Positions 55,674-64,000 of a stretch of 64,000 nucleotides of DNA are shown here, in pieces. Source of the DNA: Oxalobacter sp. (GTDB taxonomy: Bacteria > Pseudomonadota > Gammaproteobacteria > Burkholderiales > Burkholderiaceae_D); NCBI GenBank assembly GCA_003605115.1, contig QZKY01000011.1:62001-126000 (forward strand), given 5' to 3'. How positions within the stretch are numbered: the first letter of the stretch is position 1; every line of letters starts with the position of its first letter. Under the pieces are notes generated by a model that did not search any database, had not been told where the DNA came from, and worked only from the letters and a program-made list of their open reading frames with translations. A program made the translations under genes and the position numbers.

Positions 55674-57470
55674 ATGTCAACATTCAGGCGGTGGGGCGCA
55701 AGCGTTTTGGTACTGCTGGCCAGTGCGCTGCTGGCGTCATGCGTTACGACGCACAGGTCAACTGATACCGTGACGGTGTCCCTCATCAGTTTTAATGACT
55801 TTCATGGCAACCTGTTGCCGCCCAAAACCCACGTCATGGTGGAAGACCCGGTGACCGAGCGCGGTGTGCGAGTGCCAGCTGGCGGCGCATCTTACTTATC
55901 TACGCTGGTCAAACAACTCCAGGCACAAAACCCAGGCAAGACGATCATCGTCGCTGCGGGTGATGTGATCAATGGCTCGCCGCAAGTCTCGGGCATGTTC
56001 CATGATGAGCCGACCATCGAAGCCATGAACCTGTTGGGTTTGTCGGTATCAAGCGTTGGCAACCACGAATTTGATCGCGGCAAGGAAGAATTGTTGCGTA
56101 TGCAGCGTGGTGGTTGTTCTCCCAAGTCGCCTGACGGCACACGTGGCATCGTTGGAGTGGACACGTGCATGAACAAGGGAAAATTTATTGGTGCGAAATT
56201 TCAGTACCTTGCAGCGAATGTGATCGACCAGGCGACGGGGAAAACGCTGTTGCCGTCGTATGTCGTTCGCACGGTGGGCGGCGTCAAAATGGGTTTCATT
56301 GGCGTGACATTAAAAGAGACGCCTGCTGCCGTCATGCCCTCCGGCGTTGTCGGATTGCGTTTCGAAGATGAAGTCGAAACCGTCAACAAGCTGGTGCCGG
56401 TGCTGGAGCAGCAAGGTGTGGAAGTGGTGGTGGTGTTGCTGCATCAAGGCGCCGCGATTGCAGCGGACGTTATCAATGACAAGTCTTGCCCAGGCTTTAA
56501 CGGGGATGCCATCAAGATTGTGGATCGACTGGATCCGGCAGTGAAAGTCGTCGTCACAGGACACACGCACGAAGAGTTTGTTTGCAGGCGTTACGGCAAG
56601 TTGATCACGCAAGCGGGGCACTATGGACGAATGGTGACCAAGATTGATCTTGTGCTCAACACCAAAACGCGCGAATTGGTGGAAATGGAAGCCAGCAATC
56701 ATGTGGCCGTGAACGACATGATGGCCAAGGATGCCAGCGGCAAGCCAGTGCCTTTACCGGAAGGTTTGAAAAAGCTGGAAAAAGATCCGGCGATGGAAAA
56801 ATTGGTGCAGCGTTATGCGAAGTTGACAGCCAAGCGCGCCAAGGTGGTGGTTGCAAACATTGCAGGGTATCTGGATCGCAAGCAAAGTGCGTCCGGCGAA
56901 AGCACACTGGCGAATGTGATAGCGGATGCGTATCTGGCCGCGACAGCCAACGCTTCTTATGGAGCGGGCGCAGCACAAATCGCTTTCGTCAATCCGGGCG
57001 GCATTCGCAGTGATTGGAATGCAAGCCTGAAAGTCACGGCAGGAGATTTATACAGCGTTCACCCATTCAACAACAACATGGTCACAATGCGTTTGACGGG
57101 GGAACAGATCCGGCGCGTGCTGGAGCAGCAGTGGGAACAACCGCAACCTGCGGGCGGTCGCGTGCTGGGCGTGTCCTCCGGTTTCACTTACACCTGGGAT
57201 GCCAGCCAACCGGAAGGCGCTGCACCCGGCCAAGGCCGGCGCGTAGTGGCCGATTCACTGAAATTGCATGGGCAGCCGATTGATACCTTCAAAACATACC
57301 GAGTAACGGTCAACAGTTTTCTCGCTGAAGGCGGAGATAATTTCACCGTGTTTGAGAGCGGCAGCGGGGAGCAGGACGGCATGGTGGATCGGGAAGCCTT
57401 GGCAGCGTATCTGCGAGCGCACCAGCCTTTATCGCCGCCGGTTTTGGCGCGTATCAAACGGCTGAATTAA
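55674..57470 (+). CDS. UshA-like 5'-nucleotidase lipoprotein
   Basis: A 598-residue periplasmic or surface enzyme. A lipoprotein signal ends in LLASC (cysteine near residue 23). The metallophosphoesterase domain has FNDFHGNLLP, GDVINGSP, VGNHEFDRG and VTGHTHEEF, the dinuclear metal site; the C-terminal 5'-nucleotidase domain (about 390-560) has NPGGIRSDW and FNNNMVTMRLTG for substrate. It likely hydrolyses extracellular nucleotides or UDP-sugars. A good ribosome site AGGAG is present. Confidence 0.93.
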   Translation: MSTFRRWGASVLVLLASALLASCVTTHRSTDTVTVSLISFNDFHGNLLPPKTHVMVEDPVTERGVRVPAGGASYLSTLVKQLQAQNPGKTIIVAAGDVINGSPQVSGMFHDEPTIEAMNLLGLSVSSVGNHEFDRGKEELLRMQRGGCSPKSPDGTRGIVGVDTCMNKGKFIGAKFQYLAANVIDQATGKTLLPSYVVRTVGGVKMGFIGVTLKETPAAVMPSGVVGLRFEDEVETVNKLVPVLEQQGVEVVVVLLHQGAAIAADVINDKSCPGFNGDAIKIVDRLDPAVKVVVTGHTHEEFVCRRYGKLITQAGHYGRMVTKIDLVLNTKTRELVEMEASNHVAVNDMMAKDASGKPVPLPEGLKKLEKDPAMEKLVQRYAKLTAKRAKVVVANIAGYLDRKQSASGESTLANVIADAYLAATANASYGAGAAQIAFVNPGGIRSDWNASLKVTAGDLYSVHPFNNNMVTMRLTGEQIRRVLEQQWEQPQPAGGRVLGVSSGFTYTWDASQPEGAAPGQGRRVVADSLKLHGQPIDTFKTYRVTVNSFLAEGGDNFTVFESGSGEQDGMVDREALAAYLRAHQPLSPPVLARIKRLN

Positions 57471-57538
57471 GACAAATTTTGTATTAAAATCCCGCACCTG
57501 CTGGCGACGGCCAGTGTTTTTTTTCGAGGAGAAAACGT

Positions 57539-58108
57539 ATGTCAGGGCATGGGTTTCATGTACACGGGCCGCACGACCACGAGGTAGAACATGCGGCGCA
57601 TGGCGGTGACGCCTTTTCCAGCCGAATTGCGGTGATGACCGCCATTTTGGCGACGATAGGCGCGATATTTGGTTATATGGGCGGCTTGACGCAAGCCGAT
57701 GCGGCGATGTTCAAGAACAATGCCGCCATCAAAAAGACGGAAGCGTCCAACCAGTGGAATTATTATCAGGCCAAGTCGAACAAGCAAAACCTCGCCGAGC
57801 TGGCGATGGTGCTGCCGGGCGTAAACAAGGCCAAGTACAAGGCTGAAGTTCAGCGTTACAAGGACGAAAAAGCTGAAATCATGGTGGTGGCGAAAAAGCT
57901 CGAAACCGTTTCCCATGAATGGGATCTCAAGTCAGACAAGCGCATGCATGAGCATCACCGTTGGGCGCAAGCTACTACGGCGATTCAGGTGGCGATTGCA
58001 CTGGCGGCGATCACCTTGCTGACCCGCAAGAAGTGGATGAACTATGGTTCCTACGGTGTGGGCGCGGTGGGCATCATTCTCGGCATATTGGCTGCGCTGC
58101 ATATATAG
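57539..58108 (+). CDS. DUF4337-family membrane protein
   Basis: A 189-residue protein with a His-rich N-terminus (GHGFHVHGPHDHEVEHAAHGG), three membrane helices (about 30-52, 140-158, 165-185) and a charged middle part KAEVQRYKDEKAEIM. The family is conserved in proteobacteria and of unknown function. The histidine-rich tail could bind metal. GAGGAGA precedes the ATG. Confidence 0.88.
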   Translation: MSGHGFHVHGPHDHEVEHAAHGGDAFSSRIAVMTAILATIGAIFGYMGGLTQADAAMFKNNAAIKKTEASNQWNYYQAKSNKQNLAELAMVLPGVNKAKYKAEVQRYKDEKAEIMVVAKKLETVSHEWDLKSDKRMHEHHRWAQATTAIQVAIALAAITLLTRKKWMNYGSYGVGAVGIILGILAALHI

Positions 58109-58123
58109 GGCCGTTTGCTTACC

Positions 58124-58146
58124 CCCTCTCCCCTTGCGGGAGAGGG
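58124..58146. repeat. dispersed palindromic repeat
   Basis: Arms CCCTCTCCC and GGGAGAGGG around a short loop, followed by TTGGGGAGAGGGGG. It lies just after the DUF4337 gene and before the convergent nitroreductase gene. A relative is at 29057-29078. Confidence 0.75.
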
Positions 58147-58162
58147 TTGGGGAGAGGGGGCG

Positions 58163-58903
58163 TTACTTCTCAACCGTAAACCCCTGCTTGATCGCGACAG
58201 GCTTGGTCGTCGGGTTGTAAATGACTTTATATCGTCTTGCCGTATTCTCCGTCCAGGATTGACCGTCCGTGCGACCCAGCGATTTCCAGTAATCCATCAG
58301 TTCTGTGTTGTAGGCCGTGATGGTCGCTTTGTCCGGCACGCCATGCCATTGTTCATCATGGCGGAAAGTTTTCACGGGTAGACGCGGTTTGAGCGGCGGT
58401 TCGGAAGCGAAGTGACCGATGCAGCAGCCGATGAAGGGGAAAGTCAGCGGCGGCAGGCCGAGCAAATCGATCATCCCTTGCAGGTTATTGCGGATGCCGC
58501 CAATCATGACGGTGCCCAGCCCAAGCGCACGTGCTGCTGTAGAAATGGTCGTGACCACGATGCCCGCATCGAGCGCACCGACAGCAAACCCTTCCAAGCT
58601 TTCCTGGATGATTTGTTTTTCGCCCGCAAATTCAACGGCAGCCTGGGTTTTGGCAAAATCCGCTACTACGCAAATGAACACCGGCGCTTTGGCGACCCAT
58701 TCCTGATTGCCAGCGAACTCAGCAATCTTGGCGCGCTTGGCCGGGTCACGCACCACGATGAGCGAACTTACCTGTGCGTGAATGGAGGAGGGTGCCCGTT
58801 GTGCGGCGGTGATGATGGCATCCAGATCTTCGTCGCTGACGGGTTGATTCGTGAAATCACGATAGCTGCGGTGATTTAGCAAGAGATTCAGGGCGGGGTT
58901 CAT
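58163..58903 (-). CDS. NfsA-like oxygen-insensitive nitroreductase
   Basis: A 246-residue FMN-dependent nitroreductase. The FMN-binding NHRSYRDFTNQPV near the start, SSIHAQVSS and LGLGTVMIGGIRN in the middle and PRLPVKTFRHDEQW at the end fit the NfsA/FRP group. The Met at 58903 is preferred over 58933 since MNPALNLLLNHRS is the family start. It converges on the DUF4337 gene and is divergent from arfB. Confidence 0.9.
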   Translation of the reverse strand: MNPALNLLLNHRSYRDFTNQPVSDEDLDAIITAAQRAPSSIHAQVSSLIVVRDPAKRAKIAEFAGNQEWVAKAPVFICVVADFAKTQAAVEFAGEKQIIQESLEGFAVGALDAGIVVTTISTAARALGLGTVMIGGIRNNLQGMIDLLGLPPLTFPFIGCCIGHFASEPPLKPRLPVKTFRHDEQWHGVPDKATITAYNTELMDYWKSLGRTDGQSWTENTARRYKVIYNPTTKPVAIKQGFTVEK

Positions 58904-59018
58904 TCGCGTGCTCCATTCGGAAAAAATCGACAAGCTTGCATTTTATATCGTGGAAAGTATTTTGGCAGAACGTTTCCTCTCATCGGCGATAATGCCCATA
59001 TCGTTCAAAAGTCTATTT

Positions 59019-59429
59019 ATGGATACCGCCACACCCTACGCCATTCCAGAAGCAGAAATCGAACTCACCGCCGTTCGAGCCCAGGGTGCGGGCGGACAAA
59101 ACGTGAACAAGGTGTCGAGCGCGATCCATTTGCGCTTCGACATTCAAGCCTCTTCCTTGCCGGAGGCGATCAAACAGCGTCTGCTATCCCTGCATGATCA
59201 TCGGATTACCAAGGAGGGGGTGGTGATCATCAAGGCGCAGACGTTTCGTTCGCAGGACAAAAACCGTGAAGCGGCGCTACGTCGCTTGCAGGATCTGGTG
59301 GCCAGTGTGGCAGTGGTGCCACCGGCGCGGAAGCCCACCAAACCGACACGCAGTTCGCAAAAAAAGCGTCTGGAGAAAAAGGCGCAACGTGGGCAGGTCA
59401 AGGCGATGCGAGGGAAAATCGAAGCGTAG
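59019..59429 (+). CDS. arfB: ribosome rescue hydrolase ArfB (YaeJ)
   Basis: A 136-residue peptidyl-tRNA hydrolase that frees stalled ribosomes. The GGQ catalytic motif lies in RAQGAGGQNVNKVSSAIHLRF, and the basic C-terminal tail (KKRLEKKAQRGQVKAMRGK) enters the mRNA channel. The start at 59019 gives the usual N-terminus (AIPEAEIELTAVRAQ) and normal length; longer in-frame starts at 58908 and 58992 have no homology. With smpB it gives the cell two rescue routes. Confidence 0.92.
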   Translation: MDTATPYAIPEAEIELTAVRAQGAGGQNVNKVSSAIHLRFDIQASSLPEAIKQRLLSLHDHRITKEGVVIIKAQTFRSQDKNREAALRRLQDLVASVAVVPPARKPTKPTRSSQKKRLEKKAQRGQVKAMRGKIEA

Positions 59430-59431
59430 TT

Positions 59432-60070
59432 TTACGCACGCTTCAATATGTTTTCGACTTCATCGTCTTCCACTTGTGTGAAGCTTTGATAGAACTGTCC
59501 TACAGCACGGAAATGCGGTGGGGCATAAAGACAGACGACTTCGTCAGCCAGTGCCCGAACTTTTTCCAGGCTGTCCGGTGCGGCGACAGGCACTGCGCAA
59601 ATCAATTTTTCCGGATGGCGGGTGCGTAGTGCGTGAAGCGCCGCAATCATGGTGGCGCCGGTGGCCAAGCCATCGTCAACGATGATCACGATGCGACCTT
59701 TCGGATCGACGGGCTGTTTCAGCGGAGTGTATTGCGTTCGCCGTTTGCGAATGGCTGCCATTTGTTTGCGTTTTTCTTCTTCAATGTGGGCAGCGTCGAT
59801 CCTGAGGAGCGCGATGTCCGGTGACAGATATGCCCAGCCGCTCTCGTCAATCGCACCAATGGCGTATTCCGGATTGTCAGGGGCACCCAACTTGCGTGAC
59901 AGCACAATATCCAGTTCGCCGCCTAATCGATCTGCAATAATTTTCCCCATCGGGACAGCGCCGCGGGGAATGGCAAGCACCAGTGGGTGACGGCCTTGAT
60001 AAGGAAGTAACTGTTCTGCAAGTTGCCGCGCCGCATCGTCGCGATCCTGGAAAATGAGACGGGTAAACAT
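59432..60070 (-). CDS. phosphoribosyltransferase-family protein
   Basis: A 212-residue PRTase-fold protein. The PRPP loop is RIVIIVDDGLATGATM; the N-terminus has LVLAIPRGAVPMGKIIADRLGGELDIVLSRKLGAP, typical of the dienelactone/PRTase-like group found in many bacteria. Substrate unknown. The second of two Met codons is chosen because AAGG then lies six bases before it. It converges on arfB. Confidence 0.88.
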   Translation of the reverse strand: MFTRLIFQDRDDAARQLAEQLLPYQGRHPLVLAIPRGAVPMGKIIADRLGGELDIVLSRKLGAPDNPEYAIGAIDESGWAYLSPDIALLRIDAAHIEEEKRKQMAAIRKRRTQYTPLKQPVDPKGRIVIIVDDGLATGATMIAALHALRTRHPEKLICAVPVAAPDSLEKVRALADEVVCLYAPPHFRAVGQFYQSFTQVEDDEVENILKRA

Positions 60071-60200
60071 CATTAGCCTTCATGGGTGACGATATTAAGG
60101 ATTCTATTGGGCAAGCCTGCGTATCGCTTGATGACGGTCAAAATATGATGCCAATTTCTGGAGAATATGGTATTTCTCATCGTATTCACATCGGAATGCC

Positions 60201-61217
60201 ATGCCAGAAACCTTGCAAGAAAAAATTGCCTTTCTTTCTCAGCCATCAAGTTACCCCGACAAGACGAGCTCGGTCGAGGCGATTGAGACGCACATGTCGT
60301 GGGTGTTCCTGACAGATCAATTCGCGTACAAGCTGAAAAAGCCGGTGGCATACGATTATCTCGACTTCAGCAGCTTGGCGGCGCGGCGGCATTTTTGCGA
60401 AGAAGAAGTGCGCCTCAATCGTCGGCTTGCCGCAAATGTTTACCTTGGTACGGTGTCGCTTGTCAGGACGCATCGTGGTGGCATGGAACTGGGGGGGCGT
60501 GGTCAGGAGGTGGAATGCTTGATTCGAATGCGTCGCCTTCCTTCGGAATTATCGCTGGCGCAGTGCATACGGAAGGGTGTCATTCCGCAACGTCCTTTTG
60601 ATCGGCTGGCAGAAAAGTTAGGACTGTTTTTTATCACAAGCCGGACAGAGTCGATTTCACCCGAGCAGTATCGGGAGCTATGCACGAATCGTGTCGTGGA
60701 AGTCATCGGCGCGCTCGCGCCGAAAGAGTATGCGATGCCGCGTGGCGTCATCAGAGATGTCTATCGCAAACTCAACACGTATCTCTTCGTGCGAGGCGAA
60801 GTGCTGGATGAGCGCGCCACTGCCGGCAAAATTGTTGAAGGACATGGCGATTTGCGAGCAGAGCACGTTTATCTTGAAGACGATCCTGTTGTGGTCGATT
60901 GTCTTGAGTTTTCCCGCGATTTGCGGACGGTGGATGCGGCGGCGGATTTGGCATTTCTTGCCCTGGAGTGCGAACGCCTGGGAGCGGCGAGCGACGGCGT
61001 GAGACTGCTGAATCGTTGCTTTTCGATTATCGGCGACAAACCGCCAGCACATCTGATTCATTTTTACCAAACTTGCCATGCCTGTTCGCGCGCGAGACTG
61101 GCGCTATGGCATCTCAATGAAGCGCAATACAAAAATGATCCGCAATGGCGTGAGCAGGCACTGGAGTGGTTGCGGCTTGCGCAGATTCATTCAAGGTTGA
61201 TGGGGCAGGTGAGTTAG
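60201..61217 (+). CDS. aminoglycoside phosphotransferase-like kinase (COG2187)
   Basis: A 338-residue protein-kinase-fold protein. An N-terminal segment shows LTDQFAYKLKKPVAYDYLDFSS with the ATP lysine, and the catalytic loop is EGHGDLRAEHVYL. Full-length COG2187 proteins often have an added P-loop kinase domain at the C-terminus, which is absent here. Substrate unknown. Confidence 0.8.
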   Translation: MPETLQEKIAFLSQPSSYPDKTSSVEAIETHMSWVFLTDQFAYKLKKPVAYDYLDFSSLAARRHFCEEEVRLNRRLAANVYLGTVSLVRTHRGGMELGGRGQEVECLIRMRRLPSELSLAQCIRKGVIPQRPFDRLAEKLGLFFITSRTESISPEQYRELCTNRVVEVIGALAPKEYAMPRGVIRDVYRKLNTYLFVRGEVLDERATAGKIVEGHGDLRAEHVYLEDDPVVVDCLEFSRDLRTVDAAADLAFLALECERLGAASDGVRLLNRCFSIIGDKPPAHLIHFYQTCHACSRARLALWHLNEAQYKNDPQWREQALEWLRLAQIHSRLMGQVS

Positions 61218-61249
61218 CCGTGAGTGTCGACCTTGGTGTCGGCGCTGAA

Positions 61250-62206
61250 CTAAACCCCGGTATGCATTTGTTTGATCGCCGCTGCAAATAATGGCGCGCA
61301 ATCCAATATGCGCAATTTCTTTTTTGCACGTTCATCCGTCACGCGGAAAGCCGGTACGGTGTTGGTGACAACCGTCCCATCCAGTGCTTCACTCGCCAGC
61401 ACCGCATTGGCACCGCCGACGAACAAGCCATGCGTGGCAACGGCATAAATTTGCTTTGCACCGCGTTCGCGACAGACTTTCGCCACGCGCGCAATCGTGC
61501 CGCCGGTACTGATCAAATCGTCGATGATGATCGCGATTTTTCCTTCGATGTCGCCCACCACCATCTCGCCGGTGACGATGCCTTTGGCACGATATTTCTC
61601 CGCAAAGCCGGAATGAATCGGTTTCTGGATCGCGGCTCCCAGTACTTGCCGAAAACGTTCTGCGCGCTTGATGCCGCCCGCATCAGGTGAGACGACGATG
61701 ATGTCATCCTTCTCCAGCAACGGCATGAAGTGCTGGACGAACAGGGGGTTGGCTTCCAGATGTTCTGTGCGACAGCGAAAGGCATTCTGGTAGGCGGCGA
61801 GGTTGTGCACATCCATCGTCACGACGCGATCCGTGCCGACCGATTCAAATAGTCGCGCGACGTATTGTGTGGTCACCGGATCGTCCGGCTGCGTTTTGCG
61901 ATCTTTTCTCGCGTAGCTCAGGTAGGGGGTGATAGCCGTCACCTGTGCTGCACCTGCATCCTTGAGCGTGCCGATGAAAAAAAGCAGTCGCATCAGCTTG
62001 TCGCTGGCGCTTTGCGCAGCATCGGCATGGAGCGACTGGATCACAAAAACATCCATTCCGCGGACGTTGATGATGGGTCTGGCCTTGTGTTCGCCATCTT
62101 CGAACTCGCGTTCTTCGTGTTCGCACAAGGGCAGCCCAAGTTGCTGGCCAACGGCCAGACCAAATTCCCGGCTTGTATTCAGTGCAAAGAGGCGCAAGGT
62201 ATTCAT
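61250..62206 (-). CDS. ribose-phosphate pyrophosphokinase paralogue
   Basis: A 318-residue PRPP synthetase-like enzyme. PRPP-binding [13 protein letters not shown] and the flexible loop region [20 protein letters not shown] are present; the N-terminal [27 protein letters not shown] is close to archaeal-type and plant class II enzymes more than to the standard Prs. It is probably a second copy beside a canonical prs elsewhere. The Met at 62206 starts the family region. A neighbour of the PRTase-fold gene, which may hint at a shared nucleotide salvage role. Confidence 0.85.
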   Translation of the reverse strand: MNTLRLFALNTSREFGLAVGQQLGLPLCEHEEREFEDGEHKARPIINVRGMDVFVIQSLHADAAQSASDKLMRLLFFIGTLKDAGAAQVTAITPYLSYARKDRKTQPDDPVTTQYVARLFESVGTDRVVTMDVHNLAAYQNAFRCRTEHLEANPLFVQHFMPLLEKDDIIVVSPDAGGIKRAERFRQVLGAAIQKPIHSGFAEKYRAKGIVTGEMVVGDIEGKIAIIIDDLISTGGTIARVAKVCRERGAKQIYAVATHGLFVGGANAVLASEALDGTVVTNTVPAFRVTDERAKKKLRILDCAPLFAAAIKQMHTGV

Positions 62207-62375
62207 GGATGCAGTGCTTAAATGTTCAAGGTGGCGACACGGTGCAATAACCATATCACCCACGCGGCTTTTGCCTTTGCGCAAAGTCATATCAGGGCGC
62301 CCTGCACGATTCCTGGAACCGCTTTACAATTCCCTTGCCTATAAAACGAATAACCAACAAAGGAAAGGAAGCACC

Positions 62376-62954
62376 ATGGAGCACACTCTTCCCCCGCTGC
62401 CCTATGCAATGGATGCACTGCAACCCCAAATTTCCAAAGAAACCCTGGAGTTCCACTACGGCAAGCACCATCAAGCCTACGTGACTAATTTGAACAATCT
62501 CATCAAAGGCACGCCGTTTGAAAATGCTTCACTCGAAGACATCATCAAGAAATCATCAGGCGGCGTGTTCAATAATGCGGCGCAAGTCTGGAACCACACT
62601 TTTTTCTGGAACGGACTGAAACCAAAAGGTGGTGGTGCACCGACCGGCGCGCTGGCAACAGCAATCAATGCCAAATGGGGTTCCTTCGATAACTTCAAGG
62701 CAGAGTTCACCAAATCCTGCGTCGGTAACTTCGGTTCCGGCTGGACGTGGCTGGTGAAAAAACCGGATGGCACTGTCGATATCGTCAACACTTCCAACGC
62801 CGCGACGCCGCTGACGGGCACGGACAAACCGTTGCTGACCTGCGATGTGTGGGAGCATGCCTACTACATCGACTACCGCAACCTGCGCGCGAAGTTTGTT
62901 GAGAATTTCTGGCAAATCGTGAACTGGGATTTTGTGGCGAAGAATTTTGCGTAA
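62376..62954 (+). CDS. sodB: iron superoxide dismutase
   Basis: A 192-residue Fe-type SOD. The ligands lie in [24 protein letters not shown] and [14 protein letters not shown] (two histidines, then Asp and His). The sequence GGGAPTG and FGSGWTWLV support Fe rather than Mn. AAGGAAAGGAA stands before the ATG. An intrinsic terminator follows some 75 bases downstream. Confidence 0.96.
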   Translation: MEHTLPPLPYAMDALQPQISKETLEFHYGKHHQAYVTNLNNLIKGTPFENASLEDIIKKSSGGVFNNAAQVWNHTFFWNGLKPKGGGAPTGALATAINAKWGSFDNFKAEFTKSCVGNFGSGWTWLVKKPDGTVDIVNTSNAATPLTGTDKPLLTCDVWEHAYYIDYRNLRAKFVENFWQIVNWDFVAKNFA

Positions 62955-63007
62955 CTATGAAAGTAAACAATAAAGTCTGTTGAAGGACAATAAAGTCCGT
63001 TGATTTT

Positions 63008-63358
63008 TTATTGCAACTTGAGCACTAGAGAGCGATTCATTTGAATCGCTCTTTTTGTTTCTGTTGTGAATTCAATGTCTAGAGCTTCTTTATGGGGCTG
63101 AAGCATTACTGATGGTTGGAACAATGGGGTTGGAGACCATCTTGTTATCGGATGAAGCGGCCATTGTGCATCTAGGTGATGGATAGTTAGTTTGAAGCCT
63201 GAACCAGTTATTCGACGCCCTGCACTGGACTCCCAAATGAAAATGGAGGAACGTCGGATCCTATTTACATCTCGGTGAATATCGCCAATAGTTCTTTGCT
63301 CAAACTTCGGAATAAATCTAATATGTCTTGGAAGATGTTCTAGACTTATCGGCGGCAA
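63008..63358 (-). CDS. doubtful 116-aa open frame after the EAL gene
   Basis: An open frame that begins 19 bases after the EAL gene stop on the same strand. It resembles no family I know and its 3' end overlaps the sodB terminator stem, which argues against a real gene. The stretch HIRFIPKFEQRTIGD could be part of a small regulatory protein. Kept as a low-confidence call. Confidence 0.25.
   Translation of the reverse strand: MPPISLEHLPRHIRFIPKFEQRTIGDIHRDVNRIRRSSIFIWESSAGRRITGSGFKLTIHHLDAQWPLHPITRWSPTPLFQPSVMLQPHKEALDIEFTTETKRAIQMNRSLVLKLQ
63029..63055 (+). terminator. intrinsic terminator after sodB
   Basis: A perfect ten-base stem (AGAGCGATTC and GAATCGCTCT, loop ATTT) followed by T residues. 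Confidence 0.88.
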
Positions 63359-63376
63359 TCAAAGAATATCCATGGC

Positions 63377-64000
63377 TTACATCTCATCGGCAGATATCTT
63401 CACGGGTTTGAAAGAAGACAGGAAATGGGTCATTTCCTCAACCGGCAACGGACGGCTGACCAAATACCCTTGCATCAGGTCGCATTGTAGTAAGTGTAAA
63501 TGGCGCAGTTGCTCCGGGGTTTCAACACCTTCTGCGATGACTTCAAGACCGAGACTATGCCCTAGCGCGATCACCGCTTTGACAATCGACGCGTTGCCGC
63601 TGTTAGTGGTCATGTCACGCACGAAGGACATATCCACCTTCAGGCTGTCTACATCCAGCTGCTGCAGATAGGCGAGAGAAGAATAGCCGGTACCGAAATC
63701 ATCGATCGACAGGCGCACACCGAGGGCTTTCAAATCAGCGAGCACTTTGACTGACCAATCTCGATCCAGCATAACAAAACTTTCAGTGATTTCCAGTTCC
63801 AGCATCTCGGCGGAAATACCTGTTTCCCTTAGAGAATTACTGACTGATTCGAGCAAATTACCTCTGCCGAACTGAACAGCAGAAACGTTTACGGCCGTAC
63901 GACGCGGCGACAAACCAGCGTCTGACCACTGCTTGATCTGGCGACAGGCTGTTTTCAGTACCCAATCTCCCAAATCGACTATGAGACCACATTCCTCTGC
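63377..64000 (-). CDS. EAL-domain cyclic di-GMP phosphodiesterase, 5' part outside the window
   Basis: The C-terminal 207 residues of an EAL protein; the frame is open to the window edge. Present are AEECGLIVDLGDWVL, VNVSAVQF, LEITESFVM, the catalytic loop DDFGTGYSSLAYLQQL with both metal-binding aspartates, SFVRDM and the terminal AEGVETPEQL, LMQGYLVSRPL. The EAL motif itself, and any GGDEF or sensor domains, lie upstream. Likely active, degrading cyclic di-GMP. Confidence 0.93.
   Translation of the reverse strand, partial: AEECGLIVDLGDWVLKTACRQIKQWSDAGLSPRRTAVNVSAVQFGRGNLLESVSNSLRETGISAEMLELEITESFVMLDRDWSVKVLADLKALGVRLSIDDFGTGYSSLAYLQQLDVDSLKVDMSFVRDMTTNSGNASIVKAVIALGHSLGLEVIAEGVETPEQLRHLHLLQCDLMQGYLVSRPLPVEEMTHFLSSFKPVKISADEM

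Overview
The window reads as the chromosome of a diazotrophic betaproteobacterium, most likely Burkholderiales and close to Oxalobacteraceae such as Herbaspirillum. Reasons: nifA-nifB-fdxN-nifZ-nifT genes with an oxygen-sensitive type NifA (C-X11-C-X19-C-X4-C); a complete iscRSUA-hscBA-fdx operon; the sigma factor/DUF3619/DUF3106 trio; and the ilvIHC, psd-pssA-leuA and rpsO-pnp blocks. The taxonomic call is inference from gene content and order, not from a search.

Layout. 1-1.9 kb: end of a RIO-type kinase, a PH-domain membrane protein and a YegP-like small protein. 2-6.9 kb: a leftward nif segment (nifA, nifB, fdxN, nifZ, an unknown 125-aa protein, nifT) with recognisable sigma-54 promoters and a NifA enhancer site in front of nifB. 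7.0-27.2 kb: a roughly 20-kb accessory island bounded by inverted copies of an AGCTCAACTT-type repeat. It carries a Tn7-like tnsA-tnsB-tnsC-tniQ operon, a protein with a C-terminal IS-type helix-turn-helix domain, and three probable phage-defence units: an ApeA-like HEPN gene enclosed by 88-nt inverted repeats, a Gabija-like OLD nuclease/UvrD helicase pair, and a type I restriction-modification system. 27.2-32.7 kb: the isc operon behind an IscR-type operator. 32.7-36 kb: smpB, ratA, rnfH-like, and a sigma-factor operon. 36-40 kb: ilvI, ilvH, ilvC. 40-64 kb: a GGDEF/EAL protein, mutS, quinone oxidoreductase, pnp, rpsO, leuA, pssA, psd, a UshA-like lipoprotein, nitroreductase, arfB, phosphoribosyltransferase, prs-like gene, sodB and the end of another EAL protein.

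How it fits together. If the island is removed, nifA and iscR become divergent neighbours about 270 bp apart. A near-perfect sigma-54 promoter in the remaining nifA side of that gap points toward iscR. The island therefore appears to have inserted between a nitrogen-fixation regulator and the Fe-S assembly operon, and may have cut an enhancer from nifA and a nitrogen-control promoter from isc. The island itself looks like a transposon-borne defence cargo. Its least explained parts are the inverted-repeat cassette around the HEPN gene, the hybrid protein next to tniQ, and a 108-aa protein leading the tns operon.
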